A stretch of 64,000 nucleotides of DNA from contig CANPYW010000004.1 in NCBI GenBank assembly GCA_947588745.1, positions 45,004-109,003 on the forward strand. Reading direction: 5' to 3'. The stretch's first letter is position 1, and each line of letters starts with the position of its first letter. Below the pieces are notes generated by a model, which had not been told where the DNA came from, did not search any database, and saw only the letters and a list, made by a program, of their open reading frames with translations. Shown here piece by piece: positions 36,146 through 44,595 of this stretch. The position numbers and the translations under genes are program-made. This stretch comes from Candidatus Gastranaerophilales bacterium (lineage in GTDB: Bacteria > Cyanobacteriota > Vampirovibrionia > Gastranaerophilales > Gastranaerophilaceae).

Positions 36146-37198
36146 GTGCTTAAATCACGTAATAATATGTCTTTTGAAAGATTAAAATACTACAGAAATT
36201 TGGCTGGAGGAGCTTTTGAATGTATTCAGAGCCGGCTGTCTAAAACACCGAAACCGTTATGTTTTTCATTAATGGTAACCAGTAAATGTAATTGTGATTG
36301 CGATTTTTGTTTTTGGAAACATAAAAAAGGGACTGATGATTTACCCAAAGAGGAAATTATCAGATTAATAGAAGAAGCCGGAAAAATAGGTTATATGGAT
36401 AGTATATTTTGGGGTGGAGAACCTTTGTTAAGGCAAGATATCGCAGAAATAACAAGAGCCTCACAAAAAGCCGGTTTATATACCAAACTAGCTACGAACG
36501 GTTGGTTCTTAGAACAGAATTCAGATTTTGCAAAATATACAGATTTAGTGTTCGTTTCTTTAGATGCTATTGGGCAAGCACACGATAAAATCAGACATCT
36601 AGACGGAATATGTGCCAGAGTTATGTCAGGCATTGAATATCATAAACTGCATTTCCCTAAAATGAGAATATATGTGTGTTGCACTGTTTCTTCTCAAACG
36701 GATTTTAATCAAATAAAAGACGTTGCACAGTATTGTAAAAATGTGGATATTTTATTATATTTTACTGTTAATAAATCTAATCAAATGTTGGATGAAGCTA
36801 AAAATGTAAAAGATACCGAACTTGAAACAGAACAGCTTTCCGAAATCTTTATTAGAATTAAAGATTTAAAAAAACAAGGTTATCCGATTAGGAATTCGGA
36901 TTATTTTATTGACTATATTATTAATAAAAAGAATTATTACGAATGTCATTGGCCGAGAATTGCCACAGTCATATATTCAGACGGAAATATGTTAAGGTGT
37001 TACGATAGAAAACCCTACATAAACATTAAAAACAAGTCATTAAAAGATGTAATATCAAATTCTGTTTATATTGATACGGTTAATAAATGCAAAGAATGCA
37101 AGCTTGCTTGTGTGGGAAATTACGCACTTGATGCATCGGGCTTATGGAAGCTTGAATGGCCGGCTATAAAGTCTTTAATGCAAATAGCTATAACATAA
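36146..37198 (+). CDS. Radical SAM protein with C-terminal Cys cluster
   Basis: The 350-residue protein has C48-N-C-D-C52-D-F-C55, the GGEP motif FWGGEPLL near residue 90, and a C-terminal SPASM-like set: NYYECHWPRI, GNMLRCYDRKP and KECKLACVGN. It is the more usual order, core first and auxiliary cluster last. GTG at 36146 follows AGGAGGGG with eight bases between. It is followed after 11 bases by the SLBB export gene, so it may modify a sugar, lipid or peptide in that pathway. The reaction is unknown. Confidence 0.85.
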   Translation: MLKSRNNMSFERLKYYRNLAGGAFECIQSRLSKTPKPLCFSLMVTSKCNCDCDFCFWKHKKGTDDLPKEEIIRLIEEAGKIGYMDSIFWGGEPLLRQDIAEITRASQKAGLYTKLATNGWFLEQNSDFAKYTDLVFVSLDAIGQAHDKIRHLDGICARVMSGIEYHKLHFPKMRIYVCCTVSSQTDFNQIKDVAQYCKNVDILLYFTVNKSNQMLDEAKNVKDTELETEQLSEIFIRIKDLKKQGYPIRNSDYFIDYIINKKNYYECHWPRIATVIYSDGNMLRCYDRKPYINIKNKSLKDVISNSVYIDTVNKCKECKLACVGNYALDASGLWKLEWPAIKSLMQIAIT

Positions 37199-37209
37199 AC
37201 AGAAAGTGA

Positions 37210-39648
37210 ATGATTAATATGAAAAAAGTTATTTCTTTTATACTCGTAATAATATTTTGTTTTCAATCAAGCGGCTTTGCTGTTGCAATTGAAAAAGAAA
37301 AAAATATACCTTCCCTTCAAGATGATAATAATATAAATGCATTTGAAAACAATTTTCAAACAAATTCTGATGGGAATTTTATAAGTCAAAAACTTAGTCC
37401 GATTGAACGTGTATTTAACGGTAAAGAAAATGAAACTTCCGGAAAAATGCTTTTACAGGTCGGTTATGATATGTTTACCGGAATTAATCCATTGGCGGGT
37501 AATTCAGCAGGAAAAATCGATAATTCTTATAAATTAAGTATCGGAGAAAAAGTAACTGTATATTTGTATGGCGATTCAGTTGATGTAATGGCAATATCGG
37601 GAACAAATCTTTTGAACCCTATGACTAAGACTGAAGTTGATTCTAAAGGTAATATTTTTATTCAGGGAGTCGGTATGTTTAAAGCCGAAAATAAATCCTT
37701 ACATGAGCTGGAGGAAGAAGCGAATTCTGTAGCACAGAAAAAATATCAAAATTTAAAAGTGCGTTTAACAATTGCGTCAGGTCAAGAATTTTCCGCTTAT
37801 GTATTTGGACAGGTAAATAACCCCGGACGTGTTACCATAAGCAGTAATTCATCTGTTTTTGATGCCGTTAATGCTGCCGGCGGCGTGAAAAAAACAGGTA
37901 CTTTAAGAAATATACAATACAGTGGCGGCGGGAAAAAACAAAATATTGACCTTTATCAAATTATAATGACAGGAAAAAGCGAAATTCCTGTAATTAAGCC
38001 TAATGACAGTATATATATCGGTAAAATAGGTGATGTTATTGCACTAAAAAACGGTGTAAAAATTCCCGGTATATACGAAATAAAAAACGATGAAAATATT
38101 GAAAAAATTATAGATTATGCCGGTGGGCTGCTTGTGGGTACTCAGACAAATGATATAATACTAACAAGTCTTGATAATACGCTAAAACAAAGAATTGCTT
38201 CGGATTTGTTGTGGCAGGACGCAAAAAATACAAAATTAAAAAACGGTGATTTAATAGAATTCAGAGATTCATATAATGAAGCTGAAAACGTTGTAATACT
38301 TCAAGGTAATATTAAACATCCTTCAACTTATGCATTTAAAGAGGGTATGAGGTTATCTGATGTTCTCAAAAGTGAAGATGAGTTACTTGAAGAAACATTT
38401 ATAAATCAAGCTGTAATAAGGCGTGTATCTGGTAAAAATAATGAAATTGAAACTATTCCTGTTTTCTTAAAAGATTTTTTTGCAGGCAAAAAAAATCCTA
38501 TTTTAAAACCTCGTGATGTTATAAACATTTATAAAAATACTAATTCAAGTTTTATTGATGTATATGGGTGTATTAATACTCCAAAACATCTGGCTTATAC
38601 CGATAATTTAAAATTGAATGACGTAATGACTGATTTACAATTTTTAGAATCAAATGCAAAAGATAACGGTGATAGTGAAAAACCTATTGCATACAAAGGC
38701 AGCATTGAAGAAAATGAGTTTAAATCAGTTGAGAAAACAGATGAAAGTGAAAATAAAATAATTCCTGCCGAAAATATTGCTGTTGAAATAATTAGTTCTG
38801 ACGGAACAATAAAATTGTATTATCTGTATGATATAATGATTAATTCGGATAAAATTAAAACAATAGCTTTAAATCCTGATGATAAGGTCTTTTTTAGAAC
38901 ATTAAGAAATAACGAAATAATTAAAAAAGTTAAAATATCCGGTTTTGTAAAAAATCCCGGTGTGTATACTTTTGTTTCAGGCAAAAAACTCTCTGATATG
39001 ATAGAATTAGCCGGTGGATTGGCAAATGAAGCTGAGTTAAGAGGTATTGTATATTTAAGAACTAATCTTCAGGGAAAACAAGCAGCTCTGGCTTATAAGA
39101 ATAATGACAGAGATATCAAACTGCTTGAAGGAAGGCTTGCAAGCGGATATAAACAAACATCTGAAGATCAAAAAAGTAAAATGGAATTAATCGAAAAATT
39201 AAAAGAAGATCAACAAAATATTGCTTCTAAATATTCGGGGCAAATCGCTTTAAATATACATAGCAATGATTTAACTCAAATTGATGAATCGGAAAATATT
39301 TTAGTTCAAGACGGAGATGATATATATATTCCTCGTGTATCAGACTATGTAAGCATTATCGGTGAAGTTTATAACGAACAATCTTTCTCGTTTAAAGAAG
39401 GTGAAGCCGCTTCTTATTATATAAAAGAAGTAGGTGGATATACTCCTAATGCCAATAAATTCAGATTATATAAAGTCGGAATAAATGGGCGGGCTGTAAA
39501 AATAACAGCCAGAAGTCCTATAGAAAAAGGGGATATAATTGTAATTCCACGTAAAATTGCCGGTAATGATTGGATAGGGCCTATATGTTCAACTCTACAG
39601 GCTATTTCATCTGTATTTCTTATAATGTTTGCAATAAAAAAATGGTAA
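37210..39648 (+). CDS. Polysaccharide export protein with SLBB domains
   Basis: The 812-residue protein has a signal peptide (KKVISFILVIIFCFQ, cut near residue 28), a Poly_export domain near 105-190 with YKLSIGEKVTVYLYGDSV, and about five SLBB-type repeats, such as VFGQVNNPGRVTISSN, VKNPGVYTFVSGKKLSDMIELAGG and IIGEVYNEQSFSFKEG. One helix at the C-terminus (ICSTLQAISSVFLIMFAI) may anchor it. Wza-type proteins of this kind form the outer export channel for capsule. No Wzc tyrosine kinase or polymerase is next to it. Confidence 0.88.
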   Translation: MINMKKVISFILVIIFCFQSSGFAVAIEKEKNIPSLQDDNNINAFENNFQTNSDGNFISQKLSPIERVFNGKENETSGKMLLQVGYDMFTGINPLAGNSAGKIDNSYKLSIGEKVTVYLYGDSVDVMAISGTNLLNPMTKTEVDSKGNIFIQGVGMFKAENKSLHELEEEANSVAQKKYQNLKVRLTIASGQEFSAYVFGQVNNPGRVTISSNSSVFDAVNAAGGVKKTGTLRNIQYSGGGKKQNIDLYQIIMTGKSEIPVIKPNDSIYIGKIGDVIALKNGVKIPGIYEIKNDENIEKIIDYAGGLLVGTQTNDIILTSLDNTLKQRIASDLLWQDAKNTKLKNGDLIEFRDSYNEAENVVILQGNIKHPSTYAFKEGMRLSDVLKSEDELLEETFINQAVIRRVSGKNNEIETIPVFLKDFFAGKKNPILKPRDVINIYKNTNSSFIDVYGCINTPKHLAYTDNLKLNDVMTDLQFLESNAKDNGDSEKPIAYKGSIEENEFKSVEKTDESENKIIPAENIAVEIISSDGTIKLYYLYDIMINSDKIKTIALNPDDKVFFRTLRNNEIIKKVKISGFVKNPGVYTFVSGKKLSDMIELAGGLANEAELRGIVYLRTNLQGKQAALAYKNNDRDIKLLEGRLASGYKQTSEDQKSKMELIEKLKEDQQNIASKYSGQIALNIHSNDLTQIDESENILVQDGDDIYIPRVSDYVSIIGEVYNEQSFSFKEGEAASYYIKEVGGYTPNANKFRLYKVGINGRAVKITARSPIEKGDIIVIPRKIAGNDWIGPICSTLQAISSVFLIMFAIKKW

Positions 39649-39652
39649 AATA

Positions 39653-40567
39653 TTAATATCTCAGCTTATTTGCTTCAAATACGGAATTATTTTTTTGAAC
39701 TATAGATTTATTATAAGTAAATATGTTAACTGCACTTTTTAAAACTTCAACAGTTATATCATCTTTAATTTCTATTTTTTCTCCGTCAGTATGACAGGTT
39801 ATAGATGTGTTTTTTATTATTATTTTTGAACCTTGCAAATATAAAACATTATTATTGTTTTGTTTATAGTTTAATATAATTTTGATAAATTCATATAAAA
39901 AAATTAGAGGGTTAGCAGTCTTTAATATGAATACTTCAAATATACCGTCGCATAAATTTGAAGTTTTAGAAAGTGTAACAATATTTTTATACATATTAGC
40001 AGTGTTTGCAACGATAAAACACGAAGCGGAAAACTCATAACAGCTATCATCTATTGATATCTTATAGTTTTTTAATTTAAGGTGCAGTGCAAAAAAAATA
40101 CCTGAAAGTAAATAAGCAAAATAACCAAGTTTGTTTTTTAGTGATTGCGGCGTTTTACAAATTATATTTGAATCATAGCCAAAACCTATTCTTAAAATTG
40201 AATATAAATCATTGATTTTCAATACATCAATTTTTTCTGTATTACTATTTTTTATGATTTCCAGGGATGTTTTTAAATTATTTTTTATATTAAGCTTTTC
40301 TGCTAACAGATTTGCAGTTCCGGAAGGTATTATACCTATATTTATATCTGTATTTATGCATTCTTTAACTACTCTGTTAACTGTTCCGTCACCACCTATT
40401 ACAATTACGGTATCAAAATTCGAAAAATCGATTAAATTCAAATCGCAGACAGAAATAGTCCTAAATTGGCAATGATTTTTCAAAATAAAATCTACAACAG
40501 CTTTTTTGTAAACAGTTGATTGTTTACGTCCGGCATTTGGATTAAAAACTATAAGAACTTGTTTCAT
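39653..40567 (-). CDS. Diacylglycerol kinase catalytic-domain lipid kinase
   Basis: The 304-residue protein begins VLIVFNPNAGRKQ and has the nucleotide motif VIGGDGTVNRVVKEC near residue 60, followed by LGIIPSGTANLLAEKL. This is the YegS/DgkB/sphingosine kinase fold that phosphorylates a lipid alcohol, probably diacylglycerol. I start it at ATG 40567 (MKQVLIVF) because the family begins there; no good ribosome site was seen. It is convergent with the SLBB gene, four bases apart. Confidence 0.85.
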   Translation of the reverse strand: MKQVLIVFNPNAGRKQSTVYKKAVVDFILKNHCQFRTISVCDLNLIDFSNFDTVIVIGGDGTVNRVVKECINTDINIGIIPSGTANLLAEKLNIKNNLKTSLEIIKNSNTEKIDVLKINDLYSILRIGFGYDSNIICKTPQSLKNKLGYFAYLLSGIFFALHLKLKNYKISIDDSCYEFSASCFIVANTANMYKNIVTLSKTSNLCDGIFEVFILKTANPLIFLYEFIKIILNYKQNNNNVLYLQGSKIIIKNTSITCHTDGEKIEIKDDITVEVLKSAVNIFTYNKSIVQKNNSVFEANKLRY

Positions 40568-40668
40568 AGCGTGATTATAAATTATAAAACAATTGATAGC
40601 AATCAGACTAATATACAAATTATAGTTAAGTTTATAAAATTATAGATTGTTAATATAAAGGAGTAAAA

Positions 40669-42186
40669 ATGAGATTAGAAAACGAATTAGAAGCTTGGCA
40701 ATTAAACACTATGGGAAAATTGGATAAAATAAAGCTAAAATTAAATAATTTAATAATAGACCAAACTATAAAATATTTAAGTAAAAATTACAGTAAAGAT
40801 AAATTAATAACTTTGGCTCAAATATTTGAAAAAATTTCCGGTTCAAAAGGCGGTGTAAAACACGCAAAACGCATGCAGTGGCTTTTTAAATCAGAACATC
40901 CTCATTTGTTTTGGTGGAAAAAAATATTAACGGAATTAGACCCTAACTGTAGAAATAAATGGATTAAAAACTTTTTTGTAAACGGATACTACGGTGATAA
41001 TTTAAGAAAACGAAACGAGTTTAAAAACAAGTATGGATTTTATCCTCCAACGGTATTATTGGCAAGCATTACGAAAAAATGTAATTTTGCGTGCAAAGGT
41101 TGTTGGGCTAACGAATATGAAGTTGAAGAAGATTTAAGCAAAGAAAAATGGAGAGAAATATTTAAAGAAGCCAGAGATAAAATGGGCATACATATTATAG
41201 CCGTTGTCGGAGGAGAACCGTTTATAAGAAAAGAATTTTTAGAGCTGGCCGAAGAATTTCAAGATTGCTCATTTATAACATTTACAAATGGCTCATTAAT
41301 TAATGAGAAAACAGTTATATCTTTAAAAAAATTAGGTAATGTCCATCCGATGTTTTCTTTGGGGGGATTAAAGGAAAATACTGATGCGGTTAGAGGGCAA
41401 GGCTGTTTTGATATGGTTATTCAAAAAATGGATATGTTAAAAAAAGCCGGTATTTTCTTTGGCTGTTCTATTACCGCAACTGCCTTAAATTGTGAAGAAG
41501 TTACATCAGATGAATATATGAAAATGTTATCGGATAAGGGCGTGTTATGGGCCTGGTATTTTCATTATGTGCCTGTCGGGAATAATCCTGATGTAAATAT
41601 GGTGCCTAATGCACAACAGAGAAGAAAAATATTAAAAGCAGTTTATAATGCCAGAAACACTTTACCAATGATGACAGTAGACTTTTGGGGCGACGGCCCT
41701 GAAATGATGGGCTGCATAGCCGGCGGAAGGCAATATATTCACGTAAATCCTAAAGGTGATGTGGAACCTTGTACATTTATACATTTGGCTACTCATAATG
41801 TAAAAAAATGTACTCTAACGGAAGCATTATCTTCTCCTTTTATGAAGGCAATAAGAGAAGGAATACCATACAAAGACGGAAATATGTTAAGACCCTGTAT
41901 GATAGTTGATAGACCCGAAGTTTTAAGAAATTATTATGAAAAATTTAATCCTTATGAAACTCATAAAAATGCGGCAGCATATTTGACCGATAATGAAATA
42001 AAAACAAAAATTGATGAATATTCTAAAGAAGTGAAAGAAATATTGGATGAAGATTGGAATAATAACCATTGGATGACCATATTTCCTTTGTATGGGGAAT
42101 ATTATATAGACAGAAATAAATTCTGTTCGTCAGAACCGCCATGTCATCGTTGTAACAACGCTTATGAGGATAAATGTAAAAAATAA
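40669..42186 (+). CDS. Radical SAM/SPASM protein with helical N-terminus
   Basis: The 505-residue protein has about 125 residues of helical N-terminus, the motif C138-N-F-A-C142-K-G-C145, VVGGEPFIRKEFL, and several C-terminal Cys: GDVEPCTFIHLA, RPCMIVDRP, then SEPPCHRCNN and DKC at the end. These suggest at least one extra iron-sulfur cluster. It resembles large radical SAM proteins annotated as HpnH- or MoaA-like, but I do not know the reaction. GGAG lies before the ATG and a strong terminator follows, so it is monocistronic. Confidence 0.85.
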   Translation: MRLENELEAWQLNTMGKLDKIKLKLNNLIIDQTIKYLSKNYSKDKLITLAQIFEKISGSKGGVKHAKRMQWLFKSEHPHLFWWKKILTELDPNCRNKWIKNFFVNGYYGDNLRKRNEFKNKYGFYPPTVLLASITKKCNFACKGCWANEYEVEEDLSKEKWREIFKEARDKMGIHIIAVVGGEPFIRKEFLELAEEFQDCSFITFTNGSLINEKTVISLKKLGNVHPMFSLGGLKENTDAVRGQGCFDMVIQKMDMLKKAGIFFGCSITATALNCEEVTSDEYMKMLSDKGVLWAWYFHYVPVGNNPDVNMVPNAQQRRKILKAVYNARNTLPMMTVDFWGDGPEMMGCIAGGRQYIHVNPKGDVEPCTFIHLATHNVKKCTLTEALSSPFMKAIREGIPYKDGNMLRPCMIVDRPEVLRNYYEKFNPYETHKNAAAYLTDNEIKTKIDEYSKEVKEILDEDWNNNHWMTIFPLYGEYYIDRNKFCSSEPPCHRCNNAYEDKCKK

Positions 42187-42210
42187 ATTAAGCATATATT
42201 TTATAAATTT

Positions 42211-42242
42211 AAAATCGCAAATTTATAATTTTGCGATTTTTT
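42211..42242 (+). terminator. Rho-independent terminator after the SPASM gene
   Basis: AAAATCGCAAA (42211-42221) pairs with TTTGCGATTTT (42230-42240) around an eight-base loop and is followed by T. Confidence 0.85.
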
Positions 42243-42297
42243 TATGTATTTTTCTAAACTTTATATAATTGTTTTAATTTATTTGTCATAGAGGCTT

Positions 42298-42972
42298 TTA
42301 AATATAAAATTTTGCCATTTCTAAATCAATTGGATATGTTATTTTAATATTTTTTTCTGAACCCGACACAACATATACATCAGCTAATTTATAATTAATT
42401 ATTAGTCCTATATCATCAGTAGCGGTAAATTTATTTTTTATTGCAAGTTCATGTGCATTTTTTATAATTGAATAATCAAAACACTGCGGAGTTTGGCAGC
42501 GTATAAGTGTTGAGCGGTCTAAAACATTTGTAATAATATTATTTGAGTCTATTTGCATAATTGTATCTGTGGATTTAACTGCAACATTAACAGCCTTATG
42601 TGTTTTTAGTGCATTAACGCAGTCTGTTATAATTTTCTCTGAAACAAATGGTCTTACTGCATCATGGATTAATACTTTTGTATTAGTATTATTAATTTGC
42701 AAAAGACCTTTATATGCACTTTCTTGTCGTGTTTTCCCGCCCGGAACTACATTTATAACCTTATTAAAACCTTTTGCAGCTGATTTCGTTAAATCAATAA
42801 ATTCCGGATTTGAAACAACAATAATTTTGTCGATTAAAGGATGTTTATTAAAAGCAGAAATAGAATATTCCAGAATTGTTTTGCCGTTAATTTTATAAAA
42901 TTGTTTTGGTATATCAAGTCCGGCTCTTGTTCCTGAGCCTGAAGCAAGGATTAATGCATAGATTTCGACCAT
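42298..42972 (-). CDS. ispD: 2-C-methyl-D-erythritol 4-phosphate cytidylyltransferase
   Basis: IspD makes CDP-methylerythritol in the MEP isoprenoid pathway. The 224-residue protein has LILASGSGTRAG, the Lys in DIPKQF, VPGGKTRQESAYKGL, VLIHDAVRPFVS and TDDIGLI. The HDAVRPF block and length fit IspD; the closely related ribitol-5-phosphate cytidylyltransferase (TarI) is less likely as no tar genes are seen. It starts 23 bases after the tmRNA 3' end with no terminator between, so it may be read from the tmRNA promoter. Confidence 0.9.
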   Translation of the reverse strand: MVEIYALILASGSGTRAGLDIPKQFYKINGKTILEYSISAFNKHPLIDKIIVVSNPEFIDLTKSAAKGFNKVINVVPGGKTRQESAYKGLLQINNTNTKVLIHDAVRPFVSEKIITDCVNALKTHKAVNVAVKSTDTIMQIDSNNIITNVLDRSTLIRCQTPQCFDYSIIKNAHELAIKNKFTATDDIGLIINYKLADVYVVSGSEKNIKITYPIDLEMAKFYI

Positions 42973-42995
42973 AAAAGTTCCTAAAAGTATTAAAA

Positions 42996-43388
42996 TGGAG
43001 ACGGAGAGATTCGAACTCTCGTCCGGAATGGGATATACCCCTGCATCTACGAGTGTAGATTTTGTTGTTTAAGGTAAATTACGGCACAAATCCTTCCTGA
43101 AATATACCCTGGCAGTTTTAACTGATACGCAGTTTGAAAGTGAACTTAGTTCGGCTACTTTCATTACCGAAGTGCATCTTGCATCGTTGCATTATGTTAA
43201 ACGGCAAGCTGGTCTAACATAACGGCTGAACTGCGTTTACGCAGCAAGAGCTTGAGCTCTTGAGAAATCAGCTTTGATTACATTGCTATTGTTAGCATTT
43301 AATTTAGTTTGCTCGTTGATAACTCAGAACAGCTCTGAGACCCGCAGCCTGAATACACCAATCCACCCGTCAAATCCAAAACGTCCCC
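42996..43388 (-). ncRNA. ssrA: tmRNA (transfer-messenger RNA)
   Basis: The 5' end GGGGACG (read from 43388) pairs with CGTCTCC at the 3' end with one G-U pair. The tRNA-like part has GGATTTGACGGG near the 5' end and the T arm GTTCGAATC. The tag frame encodes ANNSNVIKADFSRAQALAA then TAA, a 19-residue tag with ANN at the start and LAA at the end, as in many Cyanobacteria. Pseudoknot-like pairs follow the tag. CCA is not encoded. The RNA rescues stalled ribosomes and marks the peptide for proteolysis. Confidence 0.95.
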
Positions 43389-43432
43389 ATATTTAATTAT
43401 CAATGTACATATTTATTATTGCATAAATTTAG

Positions 43433-44425
43433 TTATTCACACAAGTTATATTCTTTTAATATTTCAATATATTTATCATAATTTTCGCCGTCTACATTTG
43501 GATTTGAAAAACCGGATGTTAATATATCATATAATTCTCCGCAATCACGAAATTTGAAATTGTTTTCTTTCAAGGCTTTACAAAATTTATTAATTATTGT
43601 TTTTGACATTTCCTGAACTTCGTTTTTTTGCGGGCATTCTTCGTAAGAACGGTTAAAATGCGAACCGAATTCGCCGTCAAGAATTGCATATAATGCTTCC
43701 GCAAACTGATTTGTACTATCTTTTTTATCGTTAATATCAACAAAATTGATTGTTTGTGCAGATTCATCAAATAAAAAATTATTAGCATTGTCGCAATCTA
43801 TATAAAGTCCTTGAGATGAAATATGGTTTATATCTTTTACGAATTTGTCATAAGTTGATTGCGGTGCGTTTGCCAATAATTTAAGCGAATTTATATGCTG
43901 ATTAACATTACTTTTATTAAGTAAATTTTTATCATACCAGTTTATATTTATCGAAATACCTAATGTTTTGCCTTTTTGTTTCTTTAATATCCAATATTGA
44001 TGCGAATAGTTTTTTCCGGCGGGAATTCTTACAATTGAAACAGGCTGCCCGATATTATAATCGGGTAATATATCTTTTAGCTCAATAAATTCAGGTTCGT
44101 CAATCGAGTGCCTTATAAAATTTGTTCGATTATAAGATTTTAAAACCCAATTTTCACAATCAGGAATTTCATAAACACATCCTTCAAAGCCTTTGCCTAA
44201 ACATCTTCCGCTTTTTTCTGCTATATCTACAGCTTTAGAACTAAAATTTGTCTTATCAGCCCACTTCTTAAATGCTTGATACGAATAATCATTACAAGGT
44301 TTTGTTGTTTTTTCAAAAACATCCGTATTAATATTTGAATGGAAACTTATTTTTTTTGTTTGTGCCGCATTTAATTTTTGATGTACCGGTTTTAAAAAAT
44401 TTACACTTTGATTATATATATTCAT
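43433..44425 (-). CDS. Protein kinase-like protein with SFH leader
   Basis: The 330-residue protein starts MNIYNQSVNFLKPV and has ISFHS at 26-30. From residue 75 it resembles a kinase: Gly-rich loop LGKGFEGCVYE at 76-86, WVLKSY with Lys96, DCDNANNFLF with Asp210 and Asn215 in the place of the catalytic loop, and NFVDIN with Asp230 in the place of DFG. The catalytic Lys after Asp is replaced (Asp212). It is short and divergent, so it could be an active small kinase, a pseudokinase or an effector-type kinase. No Sec signal. It lies upstream of tmRNA. Confidence 0.65.
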   Translation of the reverse strand: MNIYNQSVNFLKPVHQKLNAAQTKKISFHSNINTDVFEKTTKPCNDYSYQAFKKWADKTNFSSKAVDIAEKSGRCLGKGFEGCVYEIPDCENWVLKSYNRTNFIRHSIDEPEFIELKDILPDYNIGQPVSIVRIPAGKNYSHQYWILKKQKGKTLGISININWYDKNLLNKSNVNQHINSLKLLANAPQSTYDKFVKDINHISSQGLYIDCDNANNFLFDESAQTINFVDINDKKDSTNQFAEALYAILDGEFGSHFNRSYEECPQKNEVQEMSKTIINKFCKALKENNFKFRDCGELYDILTSGFSNPNVDGENYDKYIEILKEYNLCE

Positions 44426-44511
44426 CTTTTTTACCTGTTTTTGTCTTATAAAGTTATATAAACAATAAAAATTGCCTTATAAATTAAAAAGTCTAACTTT
44501 TGTAAACAATA

Positions 44512-44531
44512 CTATAGAATTAGTTCTATAG
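44512..44531. promoter_or_regulatory. Perfect palindrome before the GH57 gene (candidate operator)
   Basis: CTATAGAA (44512-44519) and TTCTATAG (44524-44531) form an 8-bp perfect dyad around TTAG, with TATAAC (44557-44562, a -10-like box) 25 bases downstream. The position fits an operator or activator site for the glucan gene. Confidence 0.45.
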
Positions 44532-44595
44532 GCTTATATTTTTTTTAAATTTATGCTATAACTACAATATCAAATTAGAAATCGGAGGTTATTTT

